A stretch of DNA of 64,000 bases from an uncultured Roseibium sp. (GTDB lineage Bacteria; Pseudomonadota; Alphaproteobacteria; Rhizobiales; Stappiaceae). The DNA lies in assembly GCF_947494555.1 (NCBI RefSeq), contig NZ_CANLVF010000001.1:1364001-1428000 (forward strand), read 5' to 3'. The notes under the pieces were generated by a model. It ran no database searches, was not told the origin of the DNA, and worked only from the letters and a program-made list of their open reading frames with translations. The translations under genes were made by a program, and so were the position numbers. Positions 21,576 through 30,121 of the stretch are shown here, piece after piece (positions within the stretch are counted from its first letter, which is position 1; each line of letters begins with the position of its first letter).

Positions 21576-22142
21576 TCAAAGCAACAGCGCAATCGCCGTG
21601 TACCCGGCTAAACCGTAGAGACACAGCAGGCTGACGGTCATGAACAAGCCGCGTGCACCGCTCTTTCCGGTCAGGAAACTGTAGGTGTGACCAAGCCGTC
21701 CGATCGCGAAACCGATCAGCCAGACGCTGGCCGCCAAGGCAGACGGTGAAACAAATGAAAACGGAATGGCGAGCAAAACGAACAGTGTCGTATTTTCTGT
21801 TGCGTTTCTGTGTGCGTTGTGGCGCCGTTCCAGCTCGCTAAACCCGGTTTCTGTGACAGCGCCTTTCGAAAGACCGCTTGTTTTCCATTCTTCAGGCGTT
21901 GCACGTATTTCGTACTTCAGTCTTGTCAATTCGGTGCTCGTCATCAGCCATGTGTGGTTAAGGACCAGCAAGAGGCTGGCGATGGCGAGTGCCGCGAGAA
22001 CGTGGTGCGACGGCAGGGCGATTGCGGTGCCCTCAACACTGAAAACCGTGAGGTTCAGCGCAAGGCTTATCAGAATGAGGGCAACGGGGTAGACCTTGAT
22101 GATGAGGGCCGTCGATTTCTTGCTTGCGTTCAGTTGAGACAC
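21576..22142 (-). CDS. MAPEG family membrane protein
   Basis: 188 residues, four hydrophobic segments (about 15-35, 45-62, 122-145, 165-187). The loop 'FSELERRHNAHRNATENTTLFVLLAIPF' holds the E-R-x-x-N-A-x-x-N-x-x-E pattern of MAPEG proteins (glutathione-binding membrane enzymes), and 'IGFAIGRLGHTYSFLTG' matches the end of the family. An atypical GTG start is used here and the region between helices two and three is longer than usual. The adjacent ArsR-like gene ends 80 bases upstream on the same strand. Confidence 0.75.
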   Translation of the reverse strand: MSQLNASKKSTALIIKVYPVALILISLALNLTVFSVEGTAIALPSHHVLAALAIASLLLVLNHTWLMTSTELTRLKYEIRATPEEWKTSGLSKGAVTETGFSELERRHNAHRNATENTTLFVLLAIPFSFVSPSALAASVWLIGFAIGRLGHTYSFLTGKSGARGLFMTVSLLCLYGLAGYTAIALLL

Positions 22143-22222
22143 GTATCAAGGGGTCCTGAATGGTTCGCGAAGCCGATAAAAATTGTCGGGGCTTGCAAAA
22201 TTCTAAAGCTGTCGATCCCTAT

Positions 22223-22912
22223 TTAGGGGGCGGGGAATAGCTTTACGAGACGTTCATTTCCGATCGGCGTGATTTGGACCACGCGGCTATCTCTCTCACG
22301 CCTCATCCAGCCCTCATTCTGAAACTTTGCAAGGAATGCTGCCCCCAACGATCCGGCCAGATGGCTTCGCCTTTCGCTCCAGTCAAGACAAGCGCGGCAA
22401 AGAGGGCGGCGCGCAGACTTAAGGCCTTTCAGATCGATCCCAGCCTCGCAGACAAAGGCTTCGCCGCGCTCCGTAAGGCCGAGACCGCTCTTTTCCTGCG
22501 TGACCCTCAGAAAACCGCGCGACTGCATACTGTCGAATATCCTGACGGCCATGTCTCCGGCAAGATGGTCGTAGCACACGCGCGCGGCGCGCATGGCCGG
22601 ATCCCGTGGCCCTGTTCGAACACGCAGGTGTCCCTTGTGCGCTGCCAGTCCCATGACGGCTTCAAGCACGGCGGCGACTTCCGGTCCCGCCAGCGTAAAG
22701 TACCGATGCCGGCCCTGCTTCGTTTGAACAAGAAGGCTGCCGTCAACCAGCTTTTTCAGGTGCGAGCTCGCAGTCTGGCCGGTGATCCCGGCTTCAGTTG
22801 CAAGTTCGGTTGCCGTGAGCGCTTTGCCGCCCAAAAGCGCGCCCAGGATGTTGGCGCGCGCCGGATCTCCGATCAGCGCGCCAATGCGGGCAATGTCCGG
22901 GCCTTCTTTCAT
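22223..22912 (-). CDS. ArsR family winged-helix regulator
   Basis: 229 residues. The N-terminal domain DIARIGALIGDPARANILGALLGGKALTATELATEAGITGQTASSHLKKLVDGSLLVQTKQGRHRYFTL is an ArsR/SmtB winged helix; the C-terminal 110 residues form the extra domain of the larger ArsR group (RPLCRACLDWSERRSHLAGSLGAAF). GAGGA stands seven bases before the start. The gene is divergent from the NIPSNAP/monooxygenase/transporter run, 79 bases away, and is the likely regulator of it. A near-palindrome ATGGTTCGA (22911-22919) / TTCGAAACCAT (22940-22950) spans the start codon. Confidence 0.88.
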   Translation of the reverse strand: MKEGPDIARIGALIGDPARANILGALLGGKALTATELATEAGITGQTASSHLKKLVDGSLLVQTKQGRHRYFTLAGPEVAAVLEAVMGLAAHKGHLRVRTGPRDPAMRAARVCYDHLAGDMAVRIFDSMQSRGFLRVTQEKSGLGLTERGEAFVCEAGIDLKGLKSARRPLCRACLDWSERRSHLAGSLGAAFLAKFQNEGWMRRERDSRVVQITPIGNERLVKLFPAP

Positions 22913-22991
22913 GGTTCGATCCTCGTCGAAGCATTCACGTTCGAAACCATGTCACAAACAAGCTTAAAGGCCAACCGAAAAGGACCGGAGC

Positions 22992-23324
22992 ATGATCACC
23001 TGTTTCATTCGCTATCACATCGACCCGACCAAAAAGACAGCATTTGAAGAATATGCCCTGAATTGGGGACAGGCGATTCCCCGCTGCGGAGCGAATCTCA
23101 TTGGCTATTTTGCGCCGCATGAAGGATCGACGACGCTTGCTTACGGTGTCTATTCCATCGAAAACCTTGCCGCTTATGAAGCCTATCGCGCCCGGCTTGC
23201 CGCCGATCCGCTCGGGCAAAAGAACTATGAGTTCGCACAACGCGAAAAATTCATCTTGCGGGAAGACCGTACCTTCCTGAAACTGGCGTCCGCACCGCAT
23301 GGGGAAGGGGACAAAAGCCTATGA
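22992..23324 (+). CDS. NIPSNAP family protein
   Basis: 110 residues, alpha-beta barrel (dimeric ferredoxin-like) fold. Motifs [52 protein letters not shown] and REDRTFLK are those of the NIPSNAP family, small proteins of uncertain enzymatic role, often next to monooxygenases. GGAGC lies before the ATG. Its end overlaps the next gene by four bases (ATGA), so the two are translationally coupled. Confidence 0.88.
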   Translation: MITCFIRYHIDPTKKTAFEEYALNWGQAIPRCGANLIGYFAPHEGSTTLAYGVYSIENLAAYEAYRARLAADPLGQKNYEFAQREKFILREDRTFLKLASAPHGEGDKSL

Positions 23325-23665
23325 TCGCCGTTATTTTCGAAGTCATCCCGCATGTGGACAAAAAGCAGAACTACCTCGACATGGCTGCCAAGATGCGTCC
23401 GCTCGTGGAGCAGATTGACGGATTTTTGTCCGTCGAGCGTTTTCAAAGCCTGACAAATCCGGAAAAGCTCCTGTCCATCTCCTTTTTCCGTGACGAGGCC
23501 GCGCTCAACGAATGGCGCAGGCTCACGGGGCATCGGCAGGCCCAGAAGGTGGGCCGGGAAGACTATTTCAAGGATTACCGTCTCCGGGTTGCCCACGTTC
23601 TGCGAGACTACGGTATGGAAGCCCGTGACGAGGCGCCGGAAGACAGCCGTGCCTTGCACGGCTGA
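23321..23665 (+). CDS. Antibiotic biosynthesis monooxygenase (ABM) domain protein
   Basis: 114 residues. '[65 protein letters not shown]' is the ABM ferredoxin-like fold, seen in cofactor-free monooxygenases and heme- or quinol-acting enzymes. Overlaps the NIPSNAP gene by four bases. The two single-domain proteins share the same fold family and may act together; substrate unknown. Confidence 0.88.
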   Translation: MIAVIFEVIPHVDKKQNYLDMAAKMRPLVEQIDGFLSVERFQSLTNPEKLLSISFFRDEAALNEWRRLTGHRQAQKVGREDYFKDYRLRVAHVLRDYGMEARDEAPEDSRALHG

Positions 23666-23676
23666 CATTACCATTC

Positions 23677-24588
23677 ATGCAAAACCGGTCTTTTGAATAC
23701 CTGCTGCTCGGCGTCCTGGCGTTGCTTTGGGGCTCGTCTTACATGTGGATCGGCCTTGCGCTGGACACTGTTCCCCCTGCGACGCTGATGGCCGTGCGTG
23801 TGTCGCTTGCTTCCCTCATTTTGTTGCTTGTCATGGCCCTGCGCGGCATTCGCATGCCTCTGGACCGGCACAACTGGCGGCTGTTTTTCATCCAGTCTCT
23901 TCTCAACGGGACCGGACCCTGGCTGCTTCTGGCTTGGGGGCAGCAATATGCGGGCACGGCGGTCTCCAGCGTTTTGAATTCAACATCGCCGCTCTGGGTG
24001 TTTGCGATCTCGTTTCTCGTGCTCAAGCGTGGCCAGCTTCCAGGTGGACGCCAGCTGGCCGGAGCCTTGCTGGGCCTTGCCGGCGTTGTGCTGATCATCG
24101 GCGTTGGCGGGCTCGACAATCTCGGCGAAGACATCCTGCCCCAACTCGCCGTCTTCTTCAGTGCAGCGCTCTACGGTATTGCGGCGTTGCGTGGTCAGCT
24201 CTTTCGCGGCCTTCCGCCAATCGTACCCGCAACCGGAATGCTGCTCTGCTCCTCAGTCGTGCTCGTCCCGTTGAGCCTATTGACGGAGGCGCCCTGGACA
24301 CTTGCGCCGGGCCCGGCGGGATGGACGGCCGCCATCATCCTTGGCGTGGTGTGCACGGCGCTCGCGTTTCTGATCTACTTTCGTCTGCTGATTACGCTCG
24401 GCGCTATGGGAACCGCCAGCCAGGCCTATCTACGCGCGGGCGTAGGTGTTGTCCTCGGTGTGGTGTTCCTCGGTGAAAGCCTGGATGCTGAAACCTTCGC
24501 CGGGATTTGCCTTGCCATTTCAGGTGTTGTTCTGATCAACTGGCCGAAGGGCTCCAGAACAACAGTGCCATCGAGTGCCAGAAAGTAA
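23677..24588 (+). CDS. DMT superfamily transporter (EamA domains)
   Basis: 303 residues, ten hydrophobic segments in two EamA repeats. 'LLLGVLALLWGSSYMWIGLALDTVPPATLMAVR' opens the first and the second ends 'YLRAGVGVVLGVVFLGESLDAETFAGICLAISGVVLIN'. DMT proteins export metabolites or amino acids. It starts 11 bases after the monooxygenase gene and is followed after 16 bases by a cupin, so it sits within a four-gene run opposite the ArsR regulator. Confidence 0.92.
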   Translation: MQNRSFEYLLLGVLALLWGSSYMWIGLALDTVPPATLMAVRVSLASLILLLVMALRGIRMPLDRHNWRLFFIQSLLNGTGPWLLLAWGQQYAGTAVSSVLNSTSPLWVFAISFLVLKRGQLPGGRQLAGALLGLAGVVLIIGVGGLDNLGEDILPQLAVFFSAALYGIAALRGQLFRGLPPIVPATGMLLCSSVVLVPLSLLTEAPWTLAPGPAGWTAAIILGVVCTALAFLIYFRLLITLGAMGTASQAYLRAGVGVVLGVVFLGESLDAETFAGICLAISGVVLINWPKGSRTTVPSSARK

Positions 24589-24604
24589 CCGGCGAGGTGT
24601 ACCC

Positions 24605-25012
24605 ATGAGTTTTCTGACCGTTTACAAGGCCGGTTCGAGGCCGAGCAAACGTGCCAATCCAGACTATTTCACCGGGACTGTCTGGCAGGAACTGGTCATC
24701 GAAGCTCCGACTCCGGCGCGGGTGCGGGCGGTCAAGGTCTCGTTCGAACCGGGTGCGCGCACGCATTGGCACACCCATCCACTCGGCCAAACGCTGCATG
24801 TGCTGGACGGGGCCGGGTTCGTCCAGCTCTGGGGTCAGGACAAGCTCGCCATACTGCCCGGCGACGTGGTCTGGATTCCGCCAGGTGCAAAGCACTGGCA
24901 CGGCGCCGGTCCCCAGACATCCATGGTGCATCTCGCGATTCACGAGGAGATGGACGGTTCCGTCGCCGACTGGCTTGAGGCGGTGGACGAGGCAACGTAT
25001 GCCAAGGCGTGA
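24605..25012 (+). CDS. Cupin domain protein
   Basis: 135 residues. The metal site of the cupin is seen as HWHTHP (His54, His56, His58) with Gln62, and the second motif KHWHG (His97, His99); PGDVVWIPPG lies between. Resembles the small 'carboxymuconolactone-associated' cupins found with redox proteins. Start at 24605, with GAGGTG upstream; an earlier in-frame ATG at 24575 lies within the previous gene. The last 73 bases overlap the end of the antisense gene 24940-25236. Confidence 0.9.
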   Translation: MSFLTVYKAGSRPSKRANPDYFTGTVWQELVIEAPTPARVRAVKVSFEPGARTHWHTHPLGQTLHVLDGAGFVQLWGQDKLAILPGDVVWIPPGAKHWHGAGPQTSMVHLAIHEEMDGSVADWLEAVDEATYAKA

Positions 25013-25236
25013 AATGCAGCCGGTTTACCTATGCGCTTAACGACCTTTACAGGACCTTTGAAAGCTCTTGTGAAAGCAGCCTTCATGTGACCGCTTGCAG
25101 TCCACAGAGCAGCCTTGCAACGGCGGCAGGCTCTGAATGTATCCTCGCTGCGAAGGGCTCGGGCGCGCTTGTCGTAATAGGCAAGGTCGATCGAGCCGTT
25201 TTTCAATGTGCGGTATGGGCTTGTCTGTTCGGTCAT
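24940..25236 (-). CDS. Small basic hypothetical protein, 98 aa
   Basis: Reading starts at 25236 after AAGGAG eight bases upstream; an ORF beginning at 25278 is less likely. The protein begins MTEQTSPYRTLKNGSIDLAY and goes on YDKRARALRSEDTFRACRRCKAALW; this 'LKNGSID..YY...A..LRS' pattern recurs, to my memory, in small alphaproteobacterial proteins of unknown function. It has one CRRC pair and no signal peptide. The C-terminal 24 residues are encoded antisense to the end of the cupin gene, an unusual convergent overlap. Divergent from the winged-helix/hydrolase gene. Confidence 0.55.
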   Translation of the reverse strand: MTEQTSPYRTLKNGSIDLAYYDKRARALRSEDTFRACRRCKAALWTASGHMKAAFTRAFKGPVKVVKRIGKPAAFHALAYVASSTASSQSATEPSISS

Positions 25237-25405
25237 TATTCCGCTCCTTGATCTGATGAAAGGAGCATGCGCGAACAAGCCGGTGGCTGCTTGAAGAGAA
25301 CCTTAAGAACGCCTTGTGATTTCCTTCATTTTCCTTCTGATAATTGCGCCGGATATGTACTTCCAGTACCGTTCCACGACATGAACATCGCCGCTGGGGG
25401 ACTGC

Positions 25406-26605
25406 GTGCGCTACGAATTTGCAGATTGCGTCCTTGATACGGAAAGCTATCAGCTTCAGCGCCTCGGAACGGATGTTCCGGTCCAACCGCAGGTGTTCGA
25501 ACTGCTGTGCCTGCTTGCCGAAAACGCCGGGAAGCTTGTTACGAAAGACGCGCTCCTTGAGCGAGTGTGGAATGGCCGGATCGTTTCGGACGCCACAATC
25601 AGCGCCAGGATCAATGCGGCGAGAACCGCCGTCGGGGATAACGGCAAGACACAGGCAGTCATCCGGACCGTGCAGCGCAGGGGGCTGGAACTGGTCGCGC
25701 CAGTCAGCACAAATGCCGCAATCCAGATGCCTTTCGCCAACACGACGGCGAAACGCATGCAGACTATTCATTTCGCGCAGTCAGAGGATGGTACATCGAT
25801 TGCCTATGCCCGATCGGGCGCAGGACCTGCCGTCGTGCGGGCCGGGCACTTTCTGACTCATCTTGAAAAGGACTGGTCTAGCCCGGTGTGGGGCCCCTAC
25901 CTGCAGGAACTCAGCTCGCGCTACAGCCTCGTGCGCTACGATCAACGGGGAACCGGGCTTTCCGATGCGACGTTGAAGGGAACGGGGATTGAGAACTATG
26001 TCGCCGATCTCAGGGCGGTCGTCGACGCAGCAGGCCTGGAAACGTTCCCGCTTATCGCTGCATCACAGGGTGTTCCCATTTCAATCGCGTTTGCAGCGAC
26101 CTACCCTGAGCGTGTCAGCCGGCTCGTTCTCTACGGTGGGTTTGTTCAGGGCCGCGCACGACGCGATCATCAATATGCGAGCGAAGAAGCTAACGCGCTG
26201 ATGGCCCTGATCCGCTCCGGGTGGGGGAAACCCGACAGTCCTTTCATGGTGGCATTCACATCGGTCTTTTGTCCGGGAGCCTCAAAAGACGAGATGAACA
26301 ACATGGTCGAGATACAGCTTGCTTCGACCTCGGCAGAAAATGCGGCTGCAATCAGAACCGCCTTCGACCAGTTCGACGTTTCCAGTTTCCTTCCAAGGGT
26401 GCGGGTGCCAACCCTGATCATCCATGCAAATGCAGATGCAGTTCATCCGGTTGCGCAGGGCCGCCTGCTTGCCTCCGGGATCACAGGCGCCGAGTTTCTT
26501 CAGGTTGAAAGCAACAACCACGTCTATCTTCCATCTGATCCGGCCTGGCGGCAGATCGTTGATGCACAGTTGGATTTTCTGGAGAGGGAAGATTCCTCGG
26601 CATAG
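25406..26605 (+). CDS. Winged-helix DNA-binding domain fused to alpha/beta hydrolase
   Basis: 399 residues. Residues 1-100 are an OmpR/CadC-type winged helix (MRYEFADCVLDTESYQLQRLG; VTKDALLERVWNGRIVSDATISARINAARTAVGD; AVIRTVQRRGLELV). Residues about 120-395 are an alpha/beta hydrolase: oxyanion region, LVRYDQRGTGLSD, nucleophile elbow ASQG (Ser rather flanked by Ala, in place of Gly-x-Ser-x-Gly), acid in HANADAVHP and His in NNHVYLP. There is no transmembrane helix between the domains, so it is a cytoplasmic DNA-binding protein whose hydrolase fold may sense or process a small molecule. GTG start with GGGGGA upstream. It ends four bases before the convergent histidine kinase stop. Confidence 0.85.
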   Translation: MRYEFADCVLDTESYQLQRLGTDVPVQPQVFELLCLLAENAGKLVTKDALLERVWNGRIVSDATISARINAARTAVGDNGKTQAVIRTVQRRGLELVAPVSTNAAIQMPFANTTAKRMQTIHFAQSEDGTSIAYARSGAGPAVVRAGHFLTHLEKDWSSPVWGPYLQELSSRYSLVRYDQRGTGLSDATLKGTGIENYVADLRAVVDAAGLETFPLIAASQGVPISIAFAATYPERVSRLVLYGGFVQGRARRDHQYASEEANALMALIRSGWGKPDSPFMVAFTSVFCPGASKDEMNNMVEIQLASTSAENAAAIRTAFDQFDVSSFLPRVRVPTLIIHANADAVHPVAQGRLLASGITGAEFLQVESNNHVYLPSDPAWRQIVDAQLDFLEREDSSA

Positions 26606-26609
26606 CGTC

Positions 26610-28049
26610 CTATCGCGTTGGCAATCTGACTTCTGCCATCAGCCCGGCTTCATCTCCGTTCGTCAGCTTAATGGTTCCACCATGAGCATGGATGATCGAC
26701 CGCGCGATCGCGAGACCAAGGCCGATGCCGCCCGTTTCCTCGCTGCGGGATTCTTCAAGACGCACGAAGGGTTCAAAAACATCCTTGAGGCGGTCTTCGG
26801 GGATGCCTGGGCCTTCGTCCGATACGCGAATAACCACCTCGCCATTCGTCGTAACGGCATGGATCGAAACACGGCCTCCGTATCGGACGCCGTTTTCGAC
26901 CAGGTTGCGCAAGGCACGCTTGAGCGCAACCGGACGGCAGGTCAGCATTACATCCTTTTCAAGCGACACGCTGCACTCATGTCCGAGATCAATCTGATCT
27001 CCAGCAAGACTTTCCAGCATTGCGCCCAGGTCGGTTTCCTCCGCACCTTCGGAATGCGCCTCGTCCTTTGCGAAACGAAGTGTTGCTTCGGTCATCGCAG
27101 CCATTTCGTCCAGAGTTTCGATCATTTTTTCGCGGTTTTCGTCGTCGTCGATGAATTCCGCGCGGATCCTCAAAGACGTGATCGGGGTGCGCAGGTCGTG
27201 GCTGATCGCGGCCAGCATGCGGGTTCTGTCCTTCACGAACCGGGTGAGCCTGTCCTGCATGTCGTTGAAGGAAGAGGTCAGTGCCCGGACTTCCTTCGGT
27301 CCGCTCGGCTCGATCGGTTTGCGTTCCTCGCCGCGGCCAAGTTTTTCCGCTGAAACGGCCAGCTCCTTCAAGGGGCGGGTGACACGGCGTACGGCGAACC
27401 CGATTATGACAACGGTTGCGATCGAGGTAAGCAGAAGCTGCACGATCAGAGACCGGAAGGCACCATCGGGCGGGCGGTAGCTGGTCGCTACATTCAGCCA
27501 GCGCCCATCGGTCATCTGGATGGAAAGCGACAGGTCCTCCGGTTTGTTCATGATCTTGCGCAGATTGTAGGGACGCTCTTTCTTCGGAACGGACCGCCAG
27601 CTCGGATCGACCGTGTCGCCGTTCGCGTCTCTGCGAACCTTGGGACCGCGTTTTTCGTCTGCAAGGATATTGAGATGAACCGTCTGGCCGTGATTGAGCC
27701 GCTCTGAAATGATGCCCTGCAGCCGCTGCTCGAAGCGCGATGTTCCGGGCGTCCGCGCAAGCGGCGTGTCGCCTAGCCAGAACACGGCGAAGCGACTGCT
27801 GCTGGCTTCAAGGATACGGCTTTGCAGGGCGATAGGCGTGTCTTCGAGCAGTTCGGCAATCGAGACCGCGCGTGCGAGCAGATTGTCGCGCGCTGCGGCA
27901 ACAAGGGCAATGCGCCGTTCGTCATGGAAGATCCAGATGCTCAGGGCTTGCGCGGCGAATATCGCCGCCAGAAGCAGCACGATCAACTGAGAGGCCAGTG
28001 AACGTGGCCACAAAAACCCAAGGCCTCTTTTCACGATACTGAAATTCAT
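26610..28049 (-). CDS. Sensor histidine kinase
   Basis: 479 residues: transmembrane helix 1 (about 21-41), a periplasmic sensor region (42-199), helix 2 (200-221), HAMP (222-274), HisKA with phosphorylatable His284 (AISHDLRTPITSLR), HATPase with N-box NLVENGVRYG (382-391), D411-EGPGIP and GIGLGLAIAR. It should phosphorylate the response regulator encoded upstream; the two genes overlap by four bases. The stimulus is unknown; the EnvZ/OmpR-like architecture without recognisable ligand domain does not tell. Confidence 0.93.
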   Translation of the reverse strand: MNFSIVKRGLGFLWPRSLASQLIVLLLAAIFAAQALSIWIFHDERRIALVAAARDNLLARAVSIAELLEDTPIALQSRILEASSSRFAVFWLGDTPLARTPGTSRFEQRLQGIISERLNHGQTVHLNILADEKRGPKVRRDANGDTVDPSWRSVPKKERPYNLRKIMNKPEDLSLSIQMTDGRWLNVATSYRPPDGAFRSLIVQLLLTSIATVVIIGFAVRRVTRPLKELAVSAEKLGRGEERKPIEPSGPKEVRALTSSFNDMQDRLTRFVKDRTRMLAAISHDLRTPITSLRIRAEFIDDDENREKMIETLDEMAAMTEATLRFAKDEAHSEGAEETDLGAMLESLAGDQIDLGHECSVSLEKDVMLTCRPVALKRALRNLVENGVRYGGRVSIHAVTTNGEVVIRVSDEGPGIPEDRLKDVFEPFVRLEESRSEETGGIGLGLAIARSIIHAHGGTIKLTNGDEAGLMAEVRLPTR

Positions 28050-28774
28050 TCCGCGTGTTCTTTCACTTCAGCAGTGAACATGTAGCCGCCGCCCCAGACC
28101 GTCTTGATCATCTTCGGATCCTTGGGATCAACTTCGATTTTCCGGCGGAGCCGCGAGACCTGATTGTCGATCGACCTGTCAAAGACGCCGGGCGTCCGTC
28201 CCGTGGTCAGATCCAAGAGCTGATCGCGGTTCAGCACCATCTTTGGGCGCTTTAAGAACGCGCAAAGCAGCTGAAACTCACCACTTGAAAGAGGAACGGT
28301 CACATCGTCGGGATCAGTCAGTTCTCGTCGTGAGACGTTCAGCTGCCAACCGTCGAAATGCAGGCGTTCCTGCTCGATCGGGTCACGCTCCCGCGGCGCC
28401 AGCGACGTCCGCCGCAAAACAGCACGAATTCTTGCAAGAAGCTCCCGTGGGTTGAAAGGCTTGGTCACATAGTCGTCTGCCCCGATCTCAAGCCCGATGA
28501 CCCTGTCGGTATCGTCCGCCATGGCAGTGAGCAATATCACCGGCATCGAGCCAGTCTCCACGAGGTGACGGCACAATGACAGACCGTCTTCGCCGGGCAT
28601 CATGACGTCGAGCACAACGAGATCGATAGACGCGGCTTTCAAGGCCTTGCGGGCGTGGGCAGCGTTTTCAGCCGTCGTGGCTCTGAGCCCGTTTTTGATG
28701 AGATAACGGGCCAGCGTCTCGCGAATGTCGCGGTGGTCGTCCACCACCAGAATATGCGGGCTCGGGTCGCTCAC
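28046..28774 (-). CDS. OmpR family response regulator
   Basis: 242 residues. Receiver domain with Asp12-Asp13, phospho-acceptor Asp56 (LVVLDVMMPGEDG), and Lys105 (DYVTKPFNPREL); C-terminal winged helix (about 140-235; LSSGEFQLLCAFLKRPKMVLNRDQLLDLTTGR, DRSIDNQVSRLRRKIE, KTVWGGGYMF). Partner of the kinase, whose start overlaps its stop (ATGA). The region upstream is shared with the EF-hand gene on the other strand, which is a possible target. Confidence 0.95.
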   Translation of the reverse strand: MSDPSPHILVVDDHRDIRETLARYLIKNGLRATTAENAAHARKALKAASIDLVVLDVMMPGEDGLSLCRHLVETGSMPVILLTAMADDTDRVIGLEIGADDYVTKPFNPRELLARIRAVLRRTSLAPRERDPIEQERLHFDGWQLNVSRRELTDPDDVTVPLSSGEFQLLCAFLKRPKMVLNRDQLLDLTTGRTPGVFDRSIDNQVSRLRRKIEVDPKDPKMIKTVWGGGYMFTAEVKEHAE

Positions 28775-29026
28775 ATGGCTCTCCTGTCGTGCGTATCCGT
28801 TCTCTTACCGGGCGCGAGTGTGCATTTAAAGTCTGTGCAGCAGGCAAGGTGTTTGTTTCTATGGCAAAAATAATAACAGGCCCGTCTTCTTGCGAGCCGA
28901 ACTTGTAACAAAGTGTATCGCCGGGGCGTGCGGGGACAGTTGGCGACACTTAAGGGCAATTGCATGGGTATTCCTGCGACAATTGCCTCCTACCTTGAGC
29001 CCATCAACGAACAAGGAGTTGTTGGA

Positions 29027-29968
29027 ATGAAACCGTTCAAGAAAATTGCAATTGCCGCCTTGGCTGCGAGTGTCGCGGGAACCGCGCTGACAGCCGGTCT
29101 GCCCGCCTTCGCCCAAAGCGGTGTTGCGGCAGGGGACGGGGGGCAACAGATACAGCAGGCTGAGGGCAAGCAGATCGCGCATAAGGGCGAACGCGGCAAA
29201 TGGGGCCGAGGGCATGGCCGTGGTGGCCGGGAGCGCGCGGAGCGTCTGTTCGAACGCTTCGATGCCGACAAAGACGGTGTGATCACCGAAGCCGAGATTT
29301 CGGAAGTCCGTGCCCAGGAATTCGCAGCTTCGGATGCTGACGGCAGTGGCGAAATCAGCCTGGAAGAGTTCAAGGCCCAGTTCATGGAGCGTTCCAACGA
29401 CCGCATGGTGCGTGCCTTCCAGTTTCTTGATTCCGATGGCGACGGCACCGTGACACAGGAAGAAGTGGACGTCGTTGCGAACAGGATGTTCAACCGGCTT
29501 GATCGCGACGGCAACGGCACGATCGAACGTGTACGCGGCCAGCGTGGACAAGCGGCGGAAAACGGCGGCGAACGTCAACAGCGCGCCGAACGCGGTGAGC
29601 GCCGCGGACGCGGCGGTCCGGCCCGCATGTTCATGACAATGTTCGATACGGACGGCAGCGGATCAGTCACAAGAGAAGACTTCGATGCCAAACGGGCTGA
29701 GCTGTTTGCCTTGGCCGACACGAATGGCAGCGGTTCCTTCACGCTTGAAGAATTCGGCCCGCTCTGGATGGCAGTCAATGAAAACAGGATCGTCAACATG
29801 TTCCAGCGCGCCGATGCCGACGGCAGCCTCGGGATTACCCAGGAAGAAGCCGGAAAACGCCTGGACAACCTGATGAAACGGGCAGACCGAAACAAGGACG
29901 GCGTTATCACCAAGGCGGATTTCAAGGGCGGAAAGAAAGGCGGCAAGGGCAAGAAGCACCGCGGCTGA
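29027..29968 (+). CDS. Secreted eight-EF-hand calcium-binding protein
   Basis: 313 residues from the ATG at 29027 (AAGGAG upstream). MKPFKKIAIAALAASVAGTA...LPAFAQS is a signal peptide, cleaved near FAQS. Eight EF-hand loops follow, e.g. DADKDGVITEAE, DADGSGEISLEE, DSDGDGTVTQEE, DRDGNGTIE, DTDGSGSVTRED, DTNGSGSFTLEE, DADGSLGITQEE and DRNKDGVITKAD; a Gly/Arg-rich linker lies between loop four and five. The C-terminus is Lys/Gly-rich (GGKKGGKGKKHRG). Likely a periplasmic or extracellular calcium buffer or sensor. It is divergent from the two-component system genes. Confidence 0.88.
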   Translation: MKPFKKIAIAALAASVAGTALTAGLPAFAQSGVAAGDGGQQIQQAEGKQIAHKGERGKWGRGHGRGGRERAERLFERFDADKDGVITEAEISEVRAQEFAASDADGSGEISLEEFKAQFMERSNDRMVRAFQFLDSDGDGTVTQEEVDVVANRMFNRLDRDGNGTIERVRGQRGQAAENGGERQQRAERGERRGRGGPARMFMTMFDTDGSGSVTREDFDAKRAELFALADTNGSGSFTLEEFGPLWMAVNENRIVNMFQRADADGSLGITQEEAGKRLDNLMKRADRNKDGVITKADFKGGKKGGKGKKHRG

Positions 29969-30032
29969 CATCTTGAAGTCCTCTGACGAATCTCCCCGCG
30001 TTTAAATGCCCCCAAGTGCGGGGAGCCACTGA

Positions 30033-30059
30033 GGGAGCCACGCAAGTGGCTCCCTTTTT
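30033..30059 (+). terminator. Rho-independent terminator after the EF-hand gene
   Basis: GGGAGCCAC (30033-30041) pairs with GTGGCTCCC (30046-30054) around a GCAA tetraloop and is followed by TTTTT. Typical Rho-independent structure, 65 bases after the stop. Confidence 0.92.
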
Positions 30060-30121
30060 CTGTTACGGGAATCTCAAGAATTTTCGGCAATACTCCGTTC
30101 AGAGATTTCCAGGGGGATCAC

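Noticed and set aside
22911..22930. GGTTCGATCC resembling the T-arm of a tRNA
   Set aside because: It lies across the start of the ArsR gene, and no cloverleaf (acceptor, D-arm, anticodon) can be built around it.
22274..23047. 257-residue plus-strand frame opposite the ArsR gene
   Set aside because: It is antisense to a clear ArsR regulator and carries no recognisable motif or start signal.
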